Source: an uncultured Bacteroides sp.
GTDB taxonomy: Bacteria > Bacteroidota > Bacteroidia > Bacteroidales > Bacteroidaceae
DNA: 8,885 nucleotides
Assembly: GCA_900766195.1 (NCBI GenBank)
Contig: CAAFUN010000110.1
Location: forward strand, 1-8,885
Reading direction: 5' to 3'
The notes beneath the pieces were generated by a model, which saw only the letters and a program-made list of their open reading frames with translations, was not told where the DNA came from and did no database searches. Shown piece after piece: positions 1 through 7,009 of the stretch (position 1 is the stretch's first letter; each line of letters begins with the position of its first letter). A program made the translations under genes and the position numbers.

Positions 1-65
1 AATCTATCTTAATATTAGAGATTACAAATAAATGAAAATATAAAATTATTAAACCTATTCAGTAT

Positions 66-485
66 ATGAAGATATTTAAATATTTACCCGTATTAACTTT
101 GTGCGTGTTTGCACTCAATCTTTCCTCTTGTCAGGACGATGATGATATTTATGATAACCTGTTAAGTGGCATTTGGGTTGGTGATCTTGGATTTAACTAT
201 GGTCCTGATCCGGTAAGTAGTGAATTGTATTTTATGAATGATGGGCGGGGAATTGATAAACAATATTATTTTGATGATCCTGTGAATGTCCCTCCGGTTG
301 CAGAATTAAAATTTAACTGGGACATAAGATATGGCGTATTAACACTGGATTATCTTCCTTCACGTGGCACTACTTACCCTTTGCTTGAAATAAGAGGAGT
401 GTACATTAATAGAAATGAGTTAACCGGAACATTATATATAGGCGGAAAGCCTGATGGCCCAATAAAATTGATAAGGAGATATTGA
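66..485 (+). CDS. Small lipoprotein, function unknown
   Basis: Encodes 139 residues. The N-terminus is a lipoprotein signal peptide: a Lys at residue 2 and another at 5, a hydrophobic core (about 7-19), then the lipobox Leu-Ser-Ser-Cys with Cys22 as the lipidated residue. The mature protein of about 118 residues starts Cys-Gln-Asp-Asp-Asp-Asp. In Bacteroidetes, acidic residues straight after the lipidated Cys act as a surface-export signal, so the outer face of the outer membrane is the likely location (inference). The rest has no cysteine and alternates hydrophobic and polar residues. It opens with Gly-Ile-Trp-Val-Gly (35-39) and has a central Phe-Asn-Trp followed by a Gly-Val-Leu-Thr-Leu strand. 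This suggests a small beta-barrel or lipocalin-like fold, but I do not recognise the family. The gene stands alone and ends in its own strong terminator. The 65 bases upstream are AT-rich without a clear -7 box. Confidence 0.85.
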   Translation: MKIFKYLPVLTLCVFALNLSSCQDDDDIYDNLLSGIWVGDLGFNYGPDPVSSELYFMNDGRGIDKQYYFDDPVNVPPVAELKFNWDIRYGVLTLDYLPSRGTTYPLLEIRGVYINRNELTGTLYIGGKPDGPIKLIRRY

Positions 486-507
486 GATACATAAACTTAT
501 ATAACGC

Positions 508-547
508 AAACAGCAAAACCAATAAATCTAGGTTTTGCTGTTTTTTT
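508..547 (+). terminator. Intrinsic terminator of the lipoprotein gene
   Basis: A perfect 13-bp inverted repeat (508-520 with 531-543) encloses a 10-base loop, and the 3' arm runs into seven Ts at 541-547. It begins 22 bases after the lipoprotein stop codon. The convergent rRNA-modification operon ends at 578, so the same hairpin may also stop leftward transcripts. On that strand, however, the arm is followed by only three Ts and then GCG, so that use is less certain. Confidence 0.92.
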
Positions 548-577
548 GTTGTTTTAGAAGCAAATTAAGGTGTTATG

Positions 578-1486
578 CTATTTCTTTATAAATAGACTTT
601 TAAAGTTTGAAGGATAAGCTGTTTCAAATCTCATCAATTCACCTGTTACAGGATGATAGAAACATAATTTGAAAGCATGTAAAGCAAGTCGTCCTATAGG
701 ATTTACCTCTTCCAATCCGTAGCGTCCATCTCCTATAATAGGATGACCGAGATCTTGCATGTGCACACGTATCTGATTCTTACGTCCGGTCTCCAAGTTT
801 AATTCTACTAATGAAAAACCATTTGCCCGCTTTATGGTGTGATAATGCGTAATGGACTTTGCACCTCCATCGTCTGTCGGACTGGAGTATACATACAGCG
901 TACGATCTGTCAACCAGGACATAACAGTGCCATAATCTTTCTCCATTTCTCCGTTCACTACAGCAATATATCGACGGTCGGTTACAATGTCGTGCCAGTT
1001 ATCACGCAGCGTGTGTTGCGTTTTCTCATCTTTGGCAAACATCATCAGTCCCGACGTGTCTCTGTCCAGACGATGAACGATATAAACCTGATTATGCCTG
1101 CCGGAACGTTGCACGTATTCGTTTAAGATGTGGTATGCCGTACGTTCTTTTTGTCTGTCAGTATTGACAGAAAGTAACCCATTCATCTTTTCAACAATGA
1201 TGATATAAGCATCTTCATAAACGATTTTCAACTGCCTGTTGTGGAATTCTCTATTCCCCTTTTCACGACTTATCTGCACTTTCATGCCCGGTTGCAAAGG
1301 GAAATTATATTGAGTAGTAATTTTGCTATCTACCAAAACAATCCGTTTACTAAGTAAAGACTTTAATTTAGTACGGCTTGCTTCCGGCATCTTACTAGCC
1401 AAAAACTCCATAAGTTCCATGGGCTCCTTTACTGCATAGTCTGTATATTGCGTGCGTGCACGTGCTATAGGCCTTTGTTTTGCCAT
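578..1486 (-). CDS. RluA-family pseudouridine synthase
   Basis: Encodes 302 residues, a normal length for the RluA/RluC/RluD family, which isomerises specific uridines in rRNA (or tRNA) to pseudouridine. An S4-like RNA-binding region covers about residues 24-76. The catalytic domain follows, with the signature His-Arg-Leu-Asp-Arg-Asp-Thr-Ser-Gly at 138-146; Asp141 is the expected catalytic aspartate. A later stretch (Leu-Glu-Thr-Gly-Arg-Lys-Asn-Gln-Ile-Arg-Val-His) is the conserved motif seen near the C-terminus of the family. The ATG at 1486 lies 5 bases after the stop codon of the upstream rlmD gene, so the two are almost certainly co-transcribed. Which uridine is modified cannot be told from sequence alone, so no symbol is given. 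The lysine-rich ending Phe-Ile-Lys-Lys is ordinary. Family assignment is firm; target specificity is unknown. Confidence 0.95.
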   Translation of the reverse strand: MAKQRPIARARTQYTDYAVKEPMELMEFLASKMPEASRTKLKSLLSKRIVLVDSKITTQYNFPLQPGMKVQISREKGNREFHNRQLKIVYEDAYIIIVEKMNGLLSVNTDRQKERTAYHILNEYVQRSGRHNQVYIVHRLDRDTSGLMMFAKDEKTQHTLRDNWHDIVTDRRYIAVVNGEMEKDYGTVMSWLTDRTLYVYSSPTDDGGAKSITHYHTIKRANGFSLVELNLETGRKNQIRVHMQDLGHPIIGDGRYGLEEVNPIGRLALHAFKLCFYHPVTGELMRFETAYPSNFKSLFIKK

Positions 1487-1491
1487 CTTTC

Positions 1492-3000
1492 TTAAATGTT
1501 AGAGGTTTCTTCTTTCAACTCCAAAAGCACTACATTTTCCACATGATGAGTGTGAGGAAACATATCGACGGGTTGAACAGCTTTCACTTTAAAGTGTTCG
1601 TCAAGCATTTGCAAATCGCGCGCCTGAGTAGCCGGATTGCAGCTGACATAGACAATACGTTTTGGACGGGCAAAAAGAATGGTATCTATGACATCAGCAT
1701 GCATTCCTGCCCGGGGAGGATCGGTTATAATCACATCCGGTCGTCCATATTGATTGATAAAATCTTGCGTGAGGATATCTTTCATATCTCCTGCAAAGAA
1801 CAACGTATTGTTTATCCCGTTTATCTCTGCATTAACTTTGGCGTCTTCAATGGCTTCGGGCACATACTCTATACCAATTACCTGACGGGCTTGGCGTGAT
1901 ATGAAATTGGCAATGGTACCTGTACCGGTGTACAAGTCGTAAACAAGCTCTTCACCCGTTAGATTTGCAAAGTCGCGGGCTATCTTATAAAGGTTATATG
2001 CCTGATCTGAATTTGTCTGATAGAAAGATTTTGGACCTATCTTGAAGCGTAAACCTTCCATCTCTTCGAAAATATGATCTTTCCCTTTGAAAAGATATAC
2101 GTTGAGATCGGTTATCGTATCATTGCATTTGTTGTTGATGATATAGAGTAGTGACGTGATTTCTGGAAATGTATCAGCTACATACTGCAACAACTCTTTG
2201 AAAAGTACCAGTTCTTCGTCCTGCTCTATCTTAGAAATAAGAATAACCATTAATTCTCCCGTGGTGGAAGTCCGGATAATCATGTTTCGAAGCATTCCTT
2301 CCTGGCTACGCAAGTTAATGAAAGAATAGTTGTGAGCATATGCATAGTCTCGCACCGCATTACGTATGCGATTGGAGATATCATCTTGCAACCAGCATTT
2401 TTCAATGGCGAGTACTTTATCAAAAGCGTTAGGAATATGAAAACCTACCGCATTCATTTGCTCGTATACCACATCCTGTCTTATCTCTTCTTCAGTCAGC
2501 CAACGCTTATTTGAGAACGTAAATTCCAACTTGTTACGATAGAACTTTGTTTTTTCTGATCCAAGAATGGGAGATGTTTCAGGAAGATCTATTTTCCCAA
2601 TCCGTGTGAGGTTATCAGTAACTTGTTTTTGTTTATATTTAAGTTGTTCTTCATAAGGGAGTACCTGCCATTTACACCCACCACATACACCGTAGTGCTC
2701 GCAGAAAGGCACTGCTCTAACAGGAGAATATTGATGAAACTTCACCACTTCAGCTTCAGCATAATGATTCTTTTTACGCCTTACTTGCAGATCTACTACA
2801 TCCCCCGGAACTACGTAGGGTACGAAAACTACCAAGTCATTAACCTTTGCAATAGCTTTTCCTTCGGCAGCTACATCCGTTATTGTCACATTCTCCAGAA
2901 GAGGGAGCTCTTTTCTTTTTCTTGCCACTTTTATACCAATATAATAATAATTCGTGCAAAAATAGTTCTTTTTGATGAATTTCTTCTTATCAATAGTCAT
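1492..3000 (-). CDS. rlmD: 23S rRNA m5U methyltransferase, RlmD/RumA type
   Basis: The longest frame gives 502 residues. The enzyme transfers a methyl group from SAM to carbon 5 of a uridine in 23S rRNA (U1939 in E. coli). A TRAM RNA-binding domain lies at about residues 30-87. The 4Fe-4S ligands are Cys100, Cys106, Cys109 (C-x5-C-x2-C) and probably Cys202. The SAM-binding loop Asp-Leu-Tyr-Thr-Gly-Thr-Gly-Thr is at 355-362 and Asp-Pro-Pro-Arg at 427-430. The catalytic Cys454 sits in Ser-Cys-Asn-Pro-Ala-Thr, and the C-terminal His-His-Val-Glu (485-488) supplies the general base. The first 24 residues are a Lys/Tyr/Asn-rich tail unlike the family. GTG at 2926-2928 would begin the protein at Val-Ala-Arg-Lys-Arg-Lys, close to the usual family start (478 residues), and is my preferred start. 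It is the first gene of a two-gene operon with the pseudouridine synthase. Dual-site specificity, as in RlmCD, cannot be excluded. Confidence 0.93.
   Translation of the reverse strand: MTIDKKKFIKKNYFCTNYYYIGIKVARKRKELPLLENVTITDVAAEGKAIAKVNDLVVFVPYVVPGDVVDLQVRRKKNHYAEAEVVKFHQYSPVRAVPFCEHYGVCGGCKWQVLPYEEQLKYKQKQVTDNLTRIGKIDLPETSPILGSEKTKFYRNKLEFTFSNKRWLTEEEIRQDVVYEQMNAVGFHIPNAFDKVLAIEKCWLQDDISNRIRNAVRDYAYAHNYSFINLRSQEGMLRNMIIRTSTTGELMVILISKIEQDEELVLFKELLQYVADTFPEITSLLYIINNKCNDTITDLNVYLFKGKDHIFEEMEGLRFKIGPKSFYQTNSDQAYNLYKIARDFANLTGEELVYDLYTGTGTIANFISRQARQVIGIEYVPEAIEDAKVNAEINGINNTLFFAGDMKDILTQDFINQYGRPDVIITDPPRAGMHADVIDTILFARPKRIVYVSCNPATQARDLQMLDEHFKVKAVQPVDMFPHTHHVENVVLLELKEETSNI
2957..2964 (-). 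promoter_or_regulatory. Candidate -7 box for the rlmD operon
   Basis: Read leftward, this is TATTTTTG, an exact match to the Bacteroidetes -7 consensus TAnnTTTG. It would start transcription near 2950, about 20 bases ahead of the GTG at 2928 but inside the longest possible coding frame. No good TTTG -33 element lies at the usual 19-21 base spacing. A weaker candidate (TATATTGC, about 3013-3020 read leftward) lies upstream of the ATG at 3000. The call is therefore moderate. Confidence 0.45.
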
Positions 3001-3005
3001 ATTAA

Positions 3006-3027
3006 ATATTGCAATATAGAAATTGCA
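3006..3027. promoter_or_regulatory. Overlapping palindromes between rlmD and ppdK
   Basis: ATATTGCAATAT at 3006-3017 is a perfect 12-bp palindrome. It overlaps a second symmetric element, TGCAAT at 3010-3015 with ATTGCA at 3022-3027 around a 6-base gap. Both lie in the divergent intergenic region, upstream of the ppdK promoter and near the rlmD start. They could be an operator or a small hairpin. A palindrome of this size is expected about twice by chance in 9 kb, so support is weak. Confidence 0.25.
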
Positions 3028-3056
3028 TTTCGGCAGAAAGTTTTTTTATAAAATGT

Positions 3057-3086
3057 TTTCCAATATGCGAAATATAATTAGCTTTG
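3057..3086 (+). promoter_or_regulatory. ppdK promoter, Bacteroidetes type
   Basis: TAGCTTTG at 3079-3086 matches the Bacteroidetes -7 consensus TAnnTTTG exactly. TTTC at 3057-3060, 18 bases upstream, is a near match to the TTTG -33 element. Initiation near 3093 would give a 5' leader of about 40 bases before the ATG at 3135. No Shine-Dalgarno sequence is visible in the AT-rich leader, as is usual in this phylum. Confidence 0.65.
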
Positions 3087-3134
3087 CGAATACTAATGAA
3101 GGAAATCACAATTAGAAAATCTTAAATTTGTAGT

Positions 3135-5861
3135 ATGGACAAAAAAAGAGTGTACACCTTTGGTAACGGTCAGGCTGAGGGAAAAGCTGACATGAAAAAT
3201 TTACTGGGAGGCAAAGGTGCGAATTTGGCAGAGATGAATCTTATCGGTGTTCCGGTTCCCCCCGGATTCACTATCACAACAGATGTATGTACAGAGTATA
3301 ATGAAGTAGGGCAGGAAAAAGTTGTTGCTCTACTGAAAAGCGATGTTGAGCAGGCAATAGCTAATGTTGAGTCATTAATGCATTCTAAGTTTGGAAGCAT
3401 TGATAATCCGTTGCTTGTTTCTGTTCGTTCGGGTGCACGTGCTTCCATGCCTGGTATGATGGATACCATCCTCAATCTAGGTCTTAATGATGAAGTTGTT
3501 GAAGGAATGATTCGTAAAACAGGGAATGCACGTTTTGCATGGGATTCATATAGGCGTTTCGTGCAAATGTACGGCGATGTTGTATTAGGAATGAAACCTA
3601 CTAATAAAGAAGACATAGATCCATTTGAGGCAATTATTGAAGCTGTGAAGGAAGAGAAAGGAGTGAAGCTTGATAATGAGTTGGAAGTAGAAGACTTGAA
3701 AGAACTGGTTATGAAGTTTAAGGCCGCGGTAAAGAAACAAACCGGAAAAGATTTTCCTACTAACGCTTATGAACAATTATGGGGAGCCATCTGTGCAGTA
3801 TTTAATTCATGGATGAATGAACGCGCCATTCTATATAGAAAAATGGAAAGTATTCCAGATGAATGGGGGACAGCTGTCAATGTTCAGGCAATGGTTTTTG
3901 GTAATATGGGAGACTCTTCGGCTACAGGAGTTTGCTTTAGTCGTGATGCTGCTACCGGCGAAGATCTTTTTAACGGAGAATACCTTATTAACGCTCAAGG
4001 TGAAGATGTGGTAGCAGGAATCCGTACTCCTCAACAGATTACTAAGATTGGATCACAGCGTTGGGCGGCATTGGCTGGAGTCAGTGAAGCTGATCGCGTG
4101 TCTAAATATCCTTCCATGGAAGAAGCTATGCCTGAGATCTATAAAGAACTTGATGGCTTGCAGACTAAGCTGGAAAATCATTACAGAGACATGCAAGATA
4201 TGGAATTTACCGTACAAGAAGGTAAGCTCTGGTTCTTACAAACTCGTAATGGTAAACGTACCGGTGCTGCAATGGTAAAAATAGCGATGGATCTGCTGCA
4301 TCAAGGAATGATTGATGAGAAAACAGCACTTTTACGTTGTGAACCCAACAAGTTGGACGAATTGTTACATCCGGTGTTTGATAAAGCGGCTTTGAAAAAA
4401 GCAAAAGTCTTGACACGTGGGTTACCGGCTTCTCCTGGAGCTGCCACCGGACAGATTGTTTTCTTTGCAGATGATGCTGCCGATTGGCACGCTAAAGGAC
4501 ATAAGGTCATAATGGTACGTATTGAAACTTCTCCCGAAGATTTAGCCGGTATGGCTGTAGCCCAAGGTATTCTAACAGCTCGCGGTGGTATGACATCTCA
4601 TGCGGCTGTTGTTGCCCGCGGAATGGGAAAGTGTTGTGTATCAGGTGCCGGAGCTTTGATTATTAACTATAAAACTCGTACGGTTGAAGTTGGTGGTCAA
4701 ATACTCAAAGAAGGTGATTATATTTCTTTGAACGGCACTACTGGTGAAGTTTACGAGGGTAAAGTTGAAACACAGGCTGCTGAACTTTCGGGTGATTTTG
4801 CTGATCTAATGAAACTGGCCGATAAATATACGAAACTTGAGGTGCGTACCAATGCTGATACTCCACACGAAGCAGAAGTTGCCCGTAAGTTTGGTGCTGT
4901 TGGCATTGGCTTGTGCCGTACTGAGCATATGTTTTTCGAGGGAGAGAAAATTAAAGCTATGCGTGAAATGATTCTCGCAGAAAGTGCAGAAGAACGTCGT
5001 AAAGCTTTGGCTAAGATATTGCCTTATCAACAAGCTGATTTTAAAGGTATATTTAAGGTGATGGCCGGATATCCTGTTACTGTACGTTTGCTTGATCCTC
5101 CTTTACATGAATTTGTTCCTCACGATTTAAAAGGACAACAAGAGATGGCAGATAGTATGGGGGTGAGCTTGGAACATATTCAGCAACGTGTTGAAGCTCT
5201 TTGTGAACATAACCCAATGCTTGGACATCGCGGATGTCGATTAGGAAACACTTATCCTGAAATTACGCAAATGCAAACAAGAGCTATTCTTGGAGCAGCG
5301 TTGGAACTTAAGAAAGAAGGAGTTGTGACTTATCCGGAAATAATGGTTCCATTGACAGGTATCTTGTATGAGTTTAAGGAACAAGAGAAAGTTATTCGTG
5401 AAGAAGCAGCCAAACTTTTTGAAGAGAAAGGAGACTCTATTGAGTTTAAGGTGGGAACAATGATCGAAGTACCTCGTGCTGCTTTAACTGCTGACCGAAT
5501 AGCTTCTTCTGCTGAGTTCTTCTCATTCGGTACTAATGATTTAACTCAAATGACATTTGGTTATTCTCGCGATGATATAGCATCTTTCTTACCTGTATAT
5601 CTAGAGAAGAAGATTCTGAAGGTTGATCCTTTCCAGGTTCTAGATCAAAAGGGAGTGGGGCAATTAATTCGCATGGCTACAGAAAAAGGTCGTTCTATAC
5701 GTCCTGACTTGAAATGCGGTATTTGTGGTGAACATGGTGGTGAACCATCATCAGTGAAATTCTGTCATAAAGTTGGTTTGAACTATGTAAGTTGCTCTCC
5801 ATTCAGAGTACCAATTGCACGCTTAGCAGCGGCTCAGGCAGCTATTGAGGATCCTAGATAG
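3135..5861 (+). CDS. ppdK: Pyruvate, phosphate dikinase
   Basis: Encodes 908 residues, full length for bacterial PPDK. It catalyses ATP + pyruvate + Pi to AMP + PEP + PPi, reversibly, in the cytoplasm, and can serve PPi-linked glycolysis or gluconeogenesis. The N-terminal ATP-binding domain includes Gly-Gly-Lys-Gly-Ala-Asn-Leu (25-31) and Ser-Val-Arg-Ser-Gly-Ala-Arg (96-102). The mobile phosphohistidine domain carries Gly-Gly-Met-Thr-Ser-His with catalytic His489; Thr487 is at the position that PDRP-type regulatory proteins phosphorylate in plants. The C-terminal PEP/pyruvate barrel keeps the expected Arg595 (Leu-Cys-Arg-Thr-Glu), Arg651 (Arg-Leu-Leu-Asp-Pro-Pro), Glu778, Asn801 and catalytic Cys864 (Cys-Gly-Glu-His-Gly-Gly). 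I matched these by eye to the Clostridium symbiosum enzyme, where they sit 33-34 positions earlier. The gene is monocistronic by its own promoter and the downstream hairpin, and diverges from rlmD. No defect is seen. Confidence 0.98.
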   Translation: MDKKRVYTFGNGQAEGKADMKNLLGGKGANLAEMNLIGVPVPPGFTITTDVCTEYNEVGQEKVVALLKSDVEQAIANVESLMHSKFGSIDNPLLVSVRSGARASMPGMMDTILNLGLNDEVVEGMIRKTGNARFAWDSYRRFVQMYGDVVLGMKPTNKEDIDPFEAIIEAVKEEKGVKLDNELEVEDLKELVMKFKAAVKKQTGKDFPTNAYEQLWGAICAVFNSWMNERAILYRKMESIPDEWGTAVNVQAMVFGNMGDSSATGVCFSRDAATGEDLFNGEYLINAQGEDVVAGIRTPQQITKIGSQRWAALAGVSEADRVSKYPSMEEAMPEIYKELDGLQTKLENHYRDMQDMEFTVQEGKLWFLQTRNGKRTGAAMVKIAMDLLHQGMIDEKTALLRCEPNKLDELLHPVFDKAALKKAKVLTRGLPASPGAATGQIVFFADDAADWHAKGHKVIMVRIETSPEDLAGMAVAQGILTARGGMTSHAAVVARGMGKCCVSGAGALIINYKTRTVEVGGQILKEGDYISLNGTTGEVYEGKVETQAAELSGDFADLMKLADKYTKLEVRTNADTPHEAEVARKFGAVGIGLCRTEHMFFEGEKIKAMREMILAESAEERRKALAKILPYQQADFKGIFKVMAGYPVTVRLLDPPLHEFVPHDLKGQQEMADSMGVSLEHIQQRVEALCEHNPMLGHRGCRLGNTYPEITQMQTRAILGAALELKKEGVVTYPEIMVPLTGILYEFKEQEKVIREEAAKLFEEKGDSIEFKVGTMIEVPRAALTADRIASSAEFFSFGTNDLTQMTFGYSRDDIASFLPVYLEKKILKVDPFQVLDQKGVGQLIRMATEKGRSIRPDLKCGICGEHGGEPSSVKFCHKVGLNYVSCSPFRVPIARLAAAQAAIEDPR

Positions 5862-5875
5862 TTAAGGATATTGTG

Positions 5876-5917
5876 GGCTGTATGCTTTTTCTCATCACTG
5901 AAGAAGAGTATACAGCC
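5876..5917 (+). terminator. Long hairpin after ppdK, possible terminator
   Basis: GGCTGTAT (5876-5883) pairs with ATACAGCC (5910-5917). The stem continues inward through G-T wobbles to about 15 pairs (5876-5890 with 5903-5917), leaving a 12-base loop. It starts 14 bases after the ppdK stop codon, where a terminator is expected. No clean run of Ts follows (next bases are TATATTATAAAAG), so it may be a weak terminator or an mRNA 3'-end stabiliser that allows some read-through to the kinase gene. Confidence 0.55.
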
Positions 5918-5964
5918 TATATTATAAAAGAGCGTTAAGTCTATATTATTTTATTTATTTTATA

Positions 5965-5972
5965 TATATTTG
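5965..5972 (+). promoter_or_regulatory. Candidate -7 box for the short histidine kinase
   Basis: TATATTTG fits TAnnTTTG exactly and lies 40 bases before the ATG at 6013, giving a leader of about 34 bases. The surrounding tract from about 5941 is almost pure A/T, so a chance match is easier here, and no clear TTTG -33 element is visible. The gap between ppdK and the kinase (5862-6012) holds only this and the hairpin. Confidence 0.45.
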
Positions 5973-6012
5973 TAGCCCATTTCTTATCTCAGTAATATTT
6001 TAATTAATACTA

Positions 6013-6900
6013 ATGGAGCTGGTTTTAGTCTCGGTATGGTTATTGTCAAGAGCAATGGAGTTAGCCCAGAGGAATGTACTTCTGCTATTTTCCTTTGGAG
6101 TAATTGTATTATTGCTTCTTATCATAATGATTGTTTTTGCTGTAAGTAATACGAAAAGACTGAAAGCACTTCAGCGTTTAAATGCTGTCACGGAAGAAAG
6201 TAATCAATTGAAAAATGCTTTTATTGCCAACATGACACATGAGATAAGAACTCCATTAAATGCCATTGTCGGTTTTACTACAATGCTTGCTGAATCGGAG
6301 AAATTGAGTGCCGAGGAGCGTAGCTTCTTTTTGAAGGAGATAAATGAAAATAAAGATGCTTTGCTTCAATTAGTCAATGACTTACTCGATTTTTCAAGAA
6401 TAGAAGCTGGTACGATGCAATACAATGACACTGAAGTAGATGTAAATACACTGCTGCACGAAATTTGTATTATGGAGAACAATCATCCTCATCCGTCGGG
6501 AATCCAAGTTGAATTTGAAGAGAAGTTAGAGGGGTGTCGTTTTATGATTGATCGTATCCGATTTGCACAAGTAATTAGTAATCTTCTAAGAAATGCCTTG
6601 AAATTCACAGAGAAAGGAAGCGTAAAGATAGGGTATCGGAGATTGCCTAATAATAAGTTTTACTTTTATGTGGCTGATACTGGTTGTGGAATTGATGAAG
6701 AAAGTCGTAAAGCTATTTTTGAACGCTTCGTAAAAATGAATTATAATATTCGTGGAACGGGCTTAGGACTTGCTATTACTAAATCTATAATAGAACACTA
6801 TGGAGGAGGGATAGGAGTTGAATCAAAAAAAGGTGAAGGAGCTACATTTTATTTCACTTTACCGGCTAAAATTGAATATCATGAATATGGCAAGTTCTAA
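6013..6900 (+). CDS. Short membrane-anchored histidine kinase, no sensor domain
   Basis: Encodes 295 residues of a two-component sensor kinase that would autophosphorylate from ATP and pass the phosphate to a response regulator. One strong membrane segment covers about residues 22-44, followed by a short helical linker. The HisKA domain has phospho-acceptor His76 (Asn-Met-Thr-His-Glu-Ile-Arg-Thr-Pro-Leu). The ATPase domain has the N-box with Asn190 and Asn194, the G1 box Asp-Thr-Gly-Cys-Gly-Ile (222-227), an F-box (Phe-Glu-Arg-Phe-Val, 236-240) and the G2 box Gly-Thr-Gly-Leu-Gly-Leu (248-253). All catalytic elements look intact. There is no periplasmic, PAS, HAMP or receiver domain. An in-frame stop at 6001-6003 rules out a longer N-terminus. 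Met15 (6055) is an alternative start just ahead of the membrane segment. It may pair with another sensor protein or be the remnant of a larger kinase such as a TPR-containing one. No response regulator is adjacent. Confidence 0.9.
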   Translation: MELVLVSVWLLSRAMELAQRNVLLLFSFGVIVLLLLIIMIVFAVSNTKRLKALQRLNAVTEESNQLKNAFIANMTHEIRTPLNAIVGFTTMLAESEKLSAEERSFFLKEINENKDALLQLVNDLLDFSRIEAGTMQYNDTEVDVNTLLHEICIMENNHPHPSGIQVEFEEKLEGCRFMIDRIRFAQVISNLLRNALKFTEKGSVKIGYRRLPNNKFYFYVADTGCGIDEESRKAIFERFVKMNYNIRGTGLGLAITKSIIEHYGGGIGVESKKGEGATFYFTLPAKIEYHEYGKF

Positions 6901-7009
6901 AACATTTGAACTTAGCCCATCTCCATTCTAAATAAACTCTGCCAAAATGTAAGTACTGAATATAAGCGTCAAATATGGCTTATTACAAATTGCTTTTTAT
7001 TTAAAAGGT
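6901..7009. other. Gap between convergent kinase genes
   Basis: These 109 bases separate the two convergent stop codons. The only structure I see is a weak hairpin, ATAAGC (6962-6967) with GCTTAT (6978-6983), with a T-rich stretch near 6992-7002 that could end rightward transcription. It is too weak to call a terminator with confidence, and no open frame stands out. Confidence 0.4.

Noticed and set aside
1..65. Possible promoter for the lipoprotein gene
   Set aside because: AT-rich sequence contains near matches such as TAATATTAG, but no clear TAnnTTTG box, and the upstream context is outside the window.
839..1899. Open frames on the + strand opposite the pseudouridine synthase and methyltransferase genes
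   Set aside because: They lie antisense to two firmly identified genes, have no recognisable domains, and their composition is that of reverse-read coding sequence.
2332..3051. Open frames on the + strand opposite the 5' half of rlmD
   Set aside because: Shadow frames of a conserved gene; rich in Tyr/Ile/Phe runs without a family match or a promoter of their own.
3123..3130. Second TAnnTTTG match (TAAATTTG) just before the ppdK ATG
   Set aside because: It ends only 4 bases before the start codon, so transcription would begin at or inside the gene. The match at 3079-3086 has better geometry.
3170..5033. Several frames of 60-150 codons overlapping ppdK on both strands
   Set aside because: All are embedded in an intact, highly conserved PPDK gene and show no independent signals.
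5940..5975. AT-only tract that looks like a simple repeat
   Set aside because: The TTTA/TATA units are irregular and short; it is better explained as an AT-rich promoter region.
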